Below are positions 50,666 through 61,300 of a DNA stretch of 64,000 bases, one piece after another. The translations under genes and the position numbers were made by a program. The notes beneath the pieces were generated by a model that did no database searches, had not been told where the DNA came from, and was given only the letters and a program-made list of their open reading frames with translations. Numbering within the stretch: the stretch's first letter is position 1; each line of letters opens with the position of its first letter. Origin of the DNA: Erythrocercus mccallii (lineage: Eukaryota; Chordata; Aves; Passeriformes; Dicruridae); contig VZRG01000033.1 in assembly GCA_013397435.1 (NCBI GenBank), positions 1,299,959-1,363,958 of the forward strand, in the 5' to 3' direction.

Positions 50666-52743
50666 GTAGCTGCTGCTTTCTCATGCATCCTTCTCTCTTG
50701 TTTTATACTTTAACTGTAAGTCTGACTCAGTCCAGTTTCCTGCTAGCCTTTGTGCCTAGAGCCTTAAAAGAAGTAACATCATCTATTTCAAAAATGCATC
50801 ACTTGTTGGAGAGCAAATAAATGCCTGCCTGAACCCACAGAAACAGAGCAGACATTTGACATCTATCTTCAAGCATTTGGGGGAAAGCTATTTAAACAAA
50901 CAGAGGCTAGGGGCTAGCACAGCTTAACAGTGCACATGTATGTGATGCTTAGTTTGATCACTAGCACAGTTTGCATATTTCACATCACAGAAAACACCTG
51001 AGCTTGATGATGGATGTTGAAGTGGAAATAACGTGAGCCCCATTTTGAGATTTGGGTTTATGTAAAAGAATCCACTTATGCATGTTTTACTTTAAACAGA
51101 TGAAAATTAAAGTACGAAAACACAAATGGTGATTACCTCAGAGCAGCAGTTTTCCCATTTCTGTGAGTACACGTGACCTGCCTTGTTTGGTACCCAATCT
51201 GTATGTCCCAGTATTTGTTCTCCTGTCTATTCTGTCTGTTACGATTCCTCTTCTTCTTAATTAACTCACGAGCCTCAGGATCTCGAACTGCCTTTTCTCT
51301 GTCCTTTTCCTTGTCTTTGTTCTTCCCTCGTTTCCTTGCTTGCCTTATTTGTCTCGAATGGGGCACCGAGCATGCGCTCCATGGTCCCACGTTTAGGCTG
51401 TAGAGGCTTTCTTCAACAGCGCAGGGGCTGGACTGGCAGATCTGGAATTCAGTGAGGTTAGGGCAGGCTGACCCTCCAAACTGCGGCGGAGCCACCACGT
51501 GCCGAGTGCGGTGCTGGAGCCCATTGCCGCAGGTCTTGGAGCACTCGGACCAGGGGGAGAACTCGGCCACGATGCAGTCCTGCCGGCACGGGATGAGGCA
51601 CGCCTGCTCCTGCCGGGGCTTCGGCTCAAAGTACTCGCAGATGACATCCTCAGCCGGAACCCCGTTGGATTTCTGTATACAGGTGATGTCCCTTGTCTGG
51701 ATCCCTTCCTCCCCTCTGAGGCACTCCAGGGGCTTCTCATGGCTGCGGGAGAGGACAGGCCGGCACTGGTTCCAGCCGCCGATCTGCCAGTCGTACAGCT
51801 CCTTGTGCCAGTCACAGACACGGAAACAGCTCTGCTGGTTGTCCGGCCGCTCTGGCTGCTTGCAGTTGGTGGGCAGCGTGGTCCAGCCCTCCACGTGGGC
51901 ACACCACACCGCTCGTGTCTGGATGCCTCCTGGACCGCATTCATCTCCCATGCATCTCCCCCATGGACCTGGAAAACAAGAGAAGATGCTAACATTGCAC
52001 ACTTGAGTTATTTCTCTGCCATATTGAAACGGCAAGCTCACAGTATTTCCTGTATGTAAAAATTTCATCCTTGAAGAAACTTAAACTTTGAAAATACAAG
52101 CATGGGATTACTCTTCATTTACTGTACGTAGCTGTAATTTTTATAATTACAGATACATTTCACTTTTTATTCCAGACAAACTGAATATTTAATATTGAAT
52201 AATTTCTGGACATACACATGAATTAACCACATTAGAGAACTATAAACTAAGCAATCACATTCACAACTTAGTTTTTGCTGCCAAGGTAGGAGACAAAGTT
52301 CTTCCATTCAAGGCACGAATTGGATCTCTCTCATCCACTTAAATAACCTTTCCTAGACTGTTTAATTTTTTTCTTCACATTTCTACTGCACTACACTTTA
52401 TACCTTGATGCCAATTAATATTGTGTTCTCTTCCTTCCATATTGCATATAAAAATTCCACAATTACAATCATAACAATTACACAATACATTTTGAAAAAC
52501 ACTGATGATTTCAAGTAGGCCACTTCTAGTCTTTCTTTTATTATAACCAGAAAAAAGAATTAAAATCCAATTTAAAAATGTTCATTCCATACAATCTGTG
52601 ATATTGTTATAGAATAGAATAAGCTCTTGACGACAGACATACCAGCTGGTAACTCCCCAAATAACAGAAACTATTGAATCACAGAATCATAGAATACTGG
52701 GTTGGAAGGCACTTCAAGGATCATCTGGTTCAAACTTTCTTGG
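50666..52743. repeat. Right copy of the 2,078-bp tandem duplication, probably an assembly artefact
   Basis: Counterpart of 48587-50664, offset 2,079. It carries the same 832-bp exon and the same intron flanks, and continues without a break into the full CR1 at 52676. The left copy, in turn, is continuous with the intron to its left. Each copy therefore looks like the overlapping end of a separate contig. Confidence 0.9.
51137..51968 (-). CDS. THSD7A: THSD7A large coding exon with four TSP1 repeats (832 bp), right copy
   Basis: It is identical at protein level, and as far as I can see at base level, to the exon at 49058-49889. It has the same acceptor (AG at 51970-51969) and donor (GT at 51136-51135). 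See the left copy for the domain layout. Splicing this copy's donor to the left copy's acceptor would join a phase-2 end to a phase-1 start. The frame would then meet TGA as the ninth codon after the joining codon. A transcript containing both copies could therefore not encode THSD7A. A single genomic copy is the likely true state. Confidence 0.9.
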
Positions 52744-52955
52744 TAAAAAACAGTCTAGACAAAATGGCTCAGCACCCTGTCCAACTATATCTTAACAGTG
52801 TCCAATGTCGAGGAATCTATCACTTCCCTGGGGAGATTATTCCAATTTCTGATTATTCTAATCGGAAAAGTTTCCTCTTGTGTCCAATCAGAATGTCCCC
52901 AGGAATAACTTACACCTAGGAGCAACCTGTTCCTACCATTTTCTTAAATGTCCAA
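52676..52955 (-). mobile_element. CR1 LINE 3' fragment, minus strand
   Basis: The plus strand shows the reverse-complement signature of avian CR1. It has cacagaatcatagaatactg, gggttggaaggcacttcaag, gatcatctggttcaaa, ggctcagcaccctgtccaac, cttccctggggagattattc, ttcctcttgtgtccaatcag and aatgtccccaggaataactt. It is 5'-truncated with no coding capacity left. The right border is approximate. The end of the duplicated unit (52743) falls inside it. Confidence 0.88.
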
Positions 52956-55025
52956 GGTCTATGATAAATATTTGACAGGCAACATGTTGTTATAATAAAT
53001 GTCAACAAAAATAAATAAAAGGCTATATCCTTGAAAGATTATGTAGTTGCTTTTCCATTATTAAAAACTGTAATAATCACCCAGTTCAATGCATGAAATC
53101 CACAAGTCAGAGGTTAAAAAATTTTTAGGTTTTGTAATCCTTCCTCATACACACCATGAATTGACTTACCACATAAGAATAAAAGAATCAGCAATTCAGA
53201 AAAAAACCCTGCAATTATTTATCAAAGAAAACCTGTCCATCTGCGGACACTTCATCACACAGAGGACTCTGACTCAGATTTTCTCTGACTAAGAATTGCT
53301 CTATCCTATGAAGAAATTGGGGCCAAGCCACACAATCCTCATTCACCTGAATGACCCCAGTACAAGACTATTTCTGTGAGTAAAGATGTTGAAGAAGCCA
53401 GGCTGAGTCCTTGCTATTTTCAAAGCACGTTAGCAGCATAATTTTGGTACTGTACAGGTATAAGTGAAATGAACTATGGCAGATACAAATTATTTACAGC
53501 ATCTTCTTATTGAATGACTGGAAGGAATATGTGGTCACATCTTATTACTGATTCCCATGAGCTTTAAAACTCTCATTGGCTTCCACACAATTTTCATCTG
53601 TTCATCCAACATTAACTTCAGTACCAGTTTGGGAATGGGCTGATGATAAGCTATACATTTAGCCTCTGCTTCTCATTGTCACTTTTTTAAGTAAACACTG
53701 TGGCTGAACAGTTTACCTGTAGTTCTAGAACCCTGAGAATGGACATTAGCTGGCTGAAAATAGCAATACCAGCTGGCAGATTCAGCCCATGGAAACTCCC
53801 CCATATTTTTTTGCCAATTAATTTTGCCAATTAAATTTGAAGATCTGTCTAGCTACCCAGAAAAAATGAATGTATATTAAATACAAACACATTTCAATTT
53901 CCATTTCAGCAAGACTGCGCTATTTTATCTCTAATCAGCCTTCCACAAATAACATAATAATTGTCGTATTTAATTTGAGTGTATTCACACCAAGTTGAGA
54001 GATACCATTTCCTCAAAACACCACTTTGAGCACCTGCCATTTTTTGAGAAGTAAAGACTGCAGAAAATCTTCAACTAGAGCAAAGATACAAAAAGTAATC
54101 ATGATTGAAATAAATTGTTAATCTTGCAAACTACAAATTTCTACCTTACTATGTCAGTACACCTTGTGTATGGTTTGCGTGTTTAATGAAGAAATCCCTC
54201 TTTTTAAAGATCAGGTCATTACTGTACCCCAGATGAAAATTTTGCCTACTTCGGATGCTATCACACCTCAATCCATCAATAATCAAAAAAATCACATTGT
54301 ACCTAAAAAAGTGCTTGTCATCAAAGTATCTTCAATCCTATTCTAAGGCAGGTTTACACTATTTAAAATTATAAAAATCTCAGCCTTGATGCAATATATG
54401 CTCTCTTTGGAAATGTAAATCTGAACAAAAAAACTGTCATGTGACTGCTAACTGGGCAAAGCTAAGTTCTTTCATTAGATTATAAATAGGTTGCTTTTAG
54501 AACTGAATACAAAACAATGATGAGACGCACAAATAGACTCATGTAGTAAATTGCATTATTTTGCTTGTCCTGTGAAGTAGTAACACATTTTATTAAATCA
54601 TTACAGGTGAGTACCAACAAACCACATTTACATGACCCTTTGAGCAGAAAACTGCTCAGTAATTCTACGTTCATGTGCATGTTGACACAGAGCTCTTAGT
54701 GATGTATCTGACCCTCCCTCTTACCAATATTAGGCTGATTTTTAAGTTTAAAGACAAAATAACCCACTTAGAGAAAAAGACTGCAAGTACATTAAAAGCT
54801 TAAATTTTCACTCTGCTTTTTTATATGACTATGACAGGGTCTAAAAGGGAACTACAGCTTTGGGGCAAGGATCTGTTTAGGCTTTGTCCTAAGTGAGCTC
54901 CCTCAAGAAAATTGAAGTGCTTCCACATTTGACCAAACCAAATTTCATTTGCACTGGAAGTTAAAATTTGAGACGGGGGCAAGTGTTAAAGAAAAAGCAG
55001 AAAACAAAACACAAATACATAATTC

Positions 55026-55065
55026 TCCCTGCCCTCTAAGCCTCTTCCCTGCCCTCTAAGCCTCT
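55026..55065. repeat. Two tandem copies of a 20-bp unit
   Basis: tccctgccctctaagcctct occurs at 55026-55045 and again, unchanged, at 55046-55065. The pyrimidine-rich stretch continues to about 55085. Confidence 0.85.
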
Positions 55066-55210
55066 TTCTTGCTAAGTCTTCCCTGATTTCAAATGGCAGA
55101 AAACTGTCCCATGCTGTCTGGCCTCCAGAAATGCCCCTGGCCCTGCAGCACTGGCCACGTACTCCCTGCCATACCCTCCTCTCACTCAAACAGTTTATCT
55201 TTTCTGTGCT

Positions 55211-55347
55211 CAGGATCACAGGATGTTTTTAGCTGGAAAGAACCAACAAGGATCATCAAGTCCAACTCTTCAGTGAATAGTCTAACTGGGGATCAAGCCC
55301 ACAACCTTGGTGTTATGAGCACCATGCTCTAACCAACTGCTTGTTTG
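55211..55347 (-). mobile_element. tRNA-Ile-derived SINE with CR1-like tail (TguSINE1 type)
   Basis: Read on the minus strand, the 5' part (about 55345 down to 55281) follows tRNA-Ile(AAU). It has cagttggttagagcatggtg, the anticodon-arm region ctcataacaccaaggttg, and a B-box-like gggcttgatcccc. The 3' part (about 55275 down to 55211) is a CR1-type tail: on the plus strand caggatcacaggatg, agctggaaagaacc and ggatcatcaagtccaac. A tRNA-Ile head on a CR1 tail is the structure described for SINEs of passerine birds, which use CR1 machinery to move. The anticodon position reads CAT instead of AAT and the acceptor stem is missing, so this is not a tRNA gene. It lies on the same strand as THSD7A. Confidence 0.8.
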
Positions 55348-58300
55348 TGTTGCTTTTAACCTGGAATGTTTAAATCACAAACCAAACGTTCTTTTATGTC
55401 TATGTGATAGAATCAAGGGTGAATATTTGCTTTTTAATGAATGCTCTAATATGTACAGATGCAAAAAAACCAACTGGTACTATTCTTCACAACTAGCTAC
55501 ATTTCCCTTTGGGATTATGGTATACATAGAAAAATAAAAACATTAAGGAAAAAGACCTAATACTTCCATGCTCAGCATTCATTAAGAACAAAAGTATCAA
55601 GCTAATTTCCAATGAATTAATTTCAAAACACCTATGAATATCCAAGCAATTTGAACAGCTTAATTAATTCATCTTATTTAGAATGAAGGAGAATTTCTAT
55701 TTCATTTCTTTCTTTAGTTTTTAAAGAATAAAAAATATAATTTCATGTATTTCTAGCTGTATTAATAGAAACTTGCTTTTACCAAAATTATAGTGAGAAA
55801 TACCAATTTTTTTTTCTTCTGAAAGCAATTTCTGCCATCCACATTTTTCAGCTGTATACTTTGAAATATTTAGTTAAGTTACACACATTTCCCTGTACCC
55901 ACAAATCACTATAGTCAACCTCAAGCACTTGCTGAGGAATGTTGTTGCTATGCATTTGTACGTAGAAATCACAAAAAGGGAGAGAGAGGTTTCTCTCCAA
56001 TTTTCCTTACAACTATCCATCTCTCTACCAATTATTGAGAGCCTACAATAATTCACTTCTAATTTAAGTGGCCCCAAAAATATTGCAAGCTTCCAGGTGA
56101 GACATGGTTGTCTTTTGAAATTAATCACAGGAAAACAGGAAAATAAATGTCTCTGAACTGAGTGAAAGGGCTTTGTGACTTTTCAAAAAAATCAAAGAAA
56201 TGAATCCTAAAGTATTGCTTATCCACTTTAAAGTTTTGAATAATTCTCAGAAGTATGAGAAAATCACATACAGGTTACTTATGCTATTCTTTTTATATTA
56301 TATCATTATTAGGGGTAGTACATTTACCACTGTATTTGTAAATAGGAAATTTTGGGATAAAATTAATTTCACAGAAACTAACGTAGCATACGTTAGCACA
56401 CTCAGAATGAAAGAGATCAGCAGAACACAGTGTGGAGTCTCACCCACCATTACTTAAAGCCTGCAGGAGGTGAGGGGTGCCTGCCCTTTCACAAATCTTC
56501 TGATGATGTTAAGCACTGGTAACAACAAGAATGTTTTTAGGAAACCTGTCAAACCTAATTAAGGCTTCATATAATATTTCAATTTGGCCTTTATGAATAT
56601 TCTTTAGGTTCTCTCTTTCCCACTGAAGCAGTCTTCTCAAAGACACTCTGCTGTCCCTGCTGTGTGCTGATCCAGACACGCCTTGGCAATGGGATGCATG
56701 TGCACTCAAACCATTTCACACTGGGGGAAAAAGGCTACTGCTGTGAATGCAAAGTAGCTTTTCTTTGGATTTGTTCTAAACATACTTAGATGAACGAATC
56801 ATACTTTGCCTGTAGTGAGCTGAACTTGTTTCATGAAAATACTATAATTTATCCACTCTTTATTTAATCAAAGTTTTACTAACGGCAGTTACAGAAATAA
56901 ATAGGAAGCTTGCTTCTTTTTGTTCTGGGAGTTGTCACTGAAGTCTTAGTGAGTAGAAAATGTCATTTGTAATTCTTTGTCTTCTAAAGAGATTACTATA
57001 AAATACAATATTAAGATTCCCTCTAAGCCTCTGAAGGATTAACATTTATTTTAGAGAGCAGGAACATAAGTGAATTAACCATTCCTGCAAGTTTACTCTG
57101 AAATTTCAGGGACTGATCACAATGGAGTCAAAAAACTGAAAACTAAGCCCCCAGTAAAGCACTGACAGTTTTGCAGCTGAGAACAAAGTAAGCTATCATT
57201 GTTTTTCATATAGTATATTTAATATTTAATACTGTAAATTTTAATATTTTTCAGGTATTATCTCTGTTTTAAAAAGAACTTTGAATTTTGATTCAGGACA
57301 AATAAAGCTATGTGAAAATCCCTTAAGCTCTTCTCCTCATACAAATACAAAGAAAGACAAAATAATTCCCTAACTATCCTCAGACATAAAACTCCAAGCA
57401 CATCTTAAAGCATTGAACAAGACATTACTTGCATTTTTAACAAATGAGGGTTGCACAGAGTTCAAGTGAATTTTGCTGTTCTTTCCATGAGAATTGGTTT
57501 TGACCCATTTTGTGTTACTGGTTTGGTGCCTGTAAGTAGCATTAACAGTTTAATGCCAGGGAGAGAGAGACTCAGACTGCATGAGACAATGAGCAGCTTA
57601 GTTTTCAGTATTTTGAGAGGATTGTATTTAATGGGACTATTGAGAAACTGATTAGCAAAAATCTAATTTTTCTGAGTTCAGAAACAAGCTAACCTTACCT
57701 AATATTGGAGATCTCAAATTCCTTTGTATCATGAAAAGGTTGGGAAGAGGGCAAAAAAGGTTAACTGGGTGATACAGGCCTGAGTCAGAAGGACACAAGT
57801 AGTACAAGATAGAGTTCAAGCCTAAGCAGTAAATCTCAAGAGAGGTCAAAAAGACACCGATCAAGAAGTGTTTGAAGGACTAAGAAAATAACACTGAATG
57901 CAAACTGCAGCTCCTAATAGTGAAGCTGGTCAAAGAGCTGGATAAACAGCAGGTCACTAAGAATACAGCAGCCTCAGAGCTTTGCCAAAATCACTTGCAG
58001 ATCCACTTGGCTGAATAAAAATATGATAAGCATGTCTGTAACTTGGTACAGTATACCTGTATTATCTGTATTTACACAAAGGAAAGAAAAAGCACTGCTG
58101 CAACAAAATATTTATATCACAGGCAGTAACTAATTGTGAAAGTCTAAAGAGGAAACAGTCTTACTGATGCAGACACACTGCCTATCACACTGGCAAAGAG
58201 TAATACAGAAAAATGCTGTACTTCTAGATAAATTACTGGTAACTTTTTTTTTTTCTTATGCAGAGGCTGATATGCTGCCAACACCTCATGCTGGCTACAT

Positions 58301-61300
58301 TTGGACAGACAGATTCCGTAATTTATACTACTAGGACTGCCAACACAGTAGAGGAGCACTGATAGACAAAACCTTTATTTTTGCATCTTTCCCAGCCATG
58401 GCAGGACTCCCTGGGTGCTGTATGACTTGCTGCCTGCTCTGTTTGCCAGCAAATTTTCCCCTCCAGGAGTGCTATGCATCACCTTGACTGCCGTTTCTAT
58501 TTAATGCTTTTGTCTTTCTTGGCTCCTCTTTCAGAGGTTGAAAAGAACATGCAAGGCAGTGTCTGCATCAAAGAAAATGGATTAAGGATATAGAAGAGAT
58601 AAAAACAGAAAGGATTCTCAACATAATAAAATATAACACCCATTATTCAGAGGTATATAATGAACTACAAATTATTTAACTCTTAGATCAAATTTATTTT
58701 CTAATAGCATAAGGAAGAGTGTAAGCCACAGTGCAATTCAAAGAATTTCTGAATCTGAGGAACAAGCTGGTGAAATTTCTCAAATTAACAATGAAATATT
58801 AAAAAAAAGTCATTAAAAAGAAATATAAATTAAACTAATTTAAAAATTGCACATTGTTTCCCCAGCTTTCCAGAGTACTTCAAACAGTGGAATAAAAACA
58901 AATTAAAGCATATAAAAATCAGCCTCTTAGTTATCTTTCTAGGTGTTCACATAATTATTAAGGTACTTAATAAAATGTGGGCCCTTTTATTTTTTCCTCT
59001 CTTAACATCCATTGGGAAAATACATTCACACATTTTCCTGATATTATTCACAGTATGGTAATTAACATTATCCATCTGTTTTCAAATTTCTCGAAAAATC
59101 ATGAATGTAACACACATGATACAAACCTAGGAGTAACCATACCATTTTAAATTCTGACATCAACATCACAAAAGGCAGAACACTTATTCAGAGTTTCCCT
59201 AACATCACTGTCATGTTAGAACCTCACAATTACTAGAACCAAATAATTATTTTTCTCCAGCAAAGAGGAAAATACATTTTATACATCAGAAAAATGTAAG
59301 TCTAAGATAAGGTTGTGTATTCCCTAACAAAATGTTGAATGCAACATGCTTTCCCAGTGTTGATGTGGTTTCTTGTGCTGGAATTCATGGCAGATTTAAC
59401 ACCACATTTCACTTGGTAGAGAGGTTATTTGGCTGCTCTATGCTTTTTTTTTGTGCTTTAATATTGTGACAACTATAGATAGATATTTACTCTTTTTTCC
59501 ATTTTTTATAAACATAGAGAGGCTAAAAAGTATCTATTTCTACAGTACAAGAAAAAAAAGTAAAACAAACATAAAGAAATTAAATGGTCTCAAAATTTTT
59601 CTTCTCAATTTAATATAATGCTACTTCTTCATCTGCCCTAGACAGCCAGGGCTGAGAATCTAATTCAATACTTATATTAAAAAAACCTTAACCAGCTTCT
59701 TATATTTGTCACTGTTTAATATTTATTTTGTTGCTCTGGCTGTACACATTCAATTTTTAAATGAACTGCATCAGGATGCACACTTTTCATAACGCAGTTC
59801 TGCCCAAAGTAATTTTACTGTACAGCAGCATAACACCCTGAAAATTGCTATCTGCAAAACCAAAGCTATCAAGAGCCTTCAGCCTGCAGTAGTAGTGCAG
59901 CATGTTTTTCTGAAGTATATGCTGGCTCATACACAAACATGAAAGGTTGACAGCTCACAGTGCAGAACTATCTGACTTTGTGTTGTTGTTATCACCTGGA
60001 AAGAAAACCTCTCCTTTAGGCTTATTTTAAACTCAAGCTAATTCCCAAAATATTACTCTGTTTTAAAACAGTTCTTCCTCCAAATTTCTTTAGCATAAAT
60101 TCTCCTCACTGTTCATTTTCCCTTTACATAGTATAGCAGTTGCAGACAAAATGAATATTAAATGAATACACAAAAGGAATATTTAATTGAAGCAGCATGG
60201 TTTAAAGAAAAATAGAGGTTCTATGTTCTACAAAGCAATTACATTGCTTTGAGCTTCTAGTCATGTTGGAATAAATACTTCTGATATTGAATATGGTTTC
60301 TTCTAGCCAACAGTCTGTTTACATATAAAGCTGGTTCATGAATGTTTCTTAGTTTCATTAGAGGTGTGTTAAACCATCCTAACATATTCCTCACTTTGCT
60401 CTCCTTATGTTGCCTCTCTAGTCACACTGCTGGCTGAAAAGCCAGATAATGCTCTTCTGACAAAATGATGATTCTCATACATAGCAAACACTCTTGGGCT
60501 TTTTAAGTTGGATGAAAGGTTTTATTAACCTTTGCTTGTATCTCTGCCACATGTCTGGTTTGGTTTTCTTCTGATTACCCACAGTTGAAAGCTGCTGTCT
60601 CTCCCCTGTGAGGCAGCTATATTGAGCAGCTGTATCAGCCTGAAGACCTATCTAGCCCAGTAACAAAGAACTGGAGCTTGAGAAGGCACAGAAATATGGT
60701 AAGCATATGCAATGTCTTCCCTGGTACCCTCCCAGCTTCCCATCAATTCCAGCTCACACATCCCAGCAGACATGTTGGTACAAACTTTTTCATATAAATA
60801 ATACTTATACATGGACACCAGATAAAGAAAATCCATGTGTTCTTCAACCACTTTGTAAGATCAGTTTTAGAACTCATATTAGAAACTCCTAAATTGACTG
60901 TTCTTTTTTCCATGCTATCAGAATGTAATGATAAAAAATTATAGAAATACCAGAAATATAATAATAGAAAGCACATAGAATTCACCTGTATTTTTCTTAT
61001 GCAGTGAGCAAAGAAAAATGAAACAAAAACCAATCCCATGAACAGCAGGGCCAATTACAAGTAAATCCATGAAATCAGCAGTTACTCACAATTATTATTC
61101 AGACTGCAATCATGAGTAAATATTATCATTTTACAATGAAAGCCCATAATAATATGTGTAACAAAAAACATCACCATGAATTATTCTTATCTGTGTCCCT
61201 GTAGACTTTTACAGCTCCCTCTCTGTTAGAATCTGATTTTAAGAGATAGGTTACTGAGAAAATCAATTCAAAATCTAATGCCTAGTAAAGAGGAGGATTT

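Larger units (their letters stand above)
49890..51136 (-). other. THSD7A: Sequence between the two copies of the large THSD7A exon
   Basis: It consists of intron upstream of the left exon copy (49890-50664), the N at 50665, and intron downstream of the right exon copy (50666-51136). If the duplication is artificial, this arrangement does not exist in the animal. A CR1 tail fragment lies at 50597-50664. Confidence 0.8.

Noticed and set aside
48587..52743. A genuine biological tandem exon duplication expanding the TSP1 array
   Set aside because: The near identity includes intron, the N lies at the junction, and using both copies shifts the frame to an early stop. An assembly artefact explains everything more simply, though it has not been disproved.
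55281..55345. A functional tRNA-Ile gene on the minus strand
   Set aside because: The acceptor stem is missing, the anticodon position has changed to CAT, and the sequence runs directly into a CR1-type tail, so it is a SINE.
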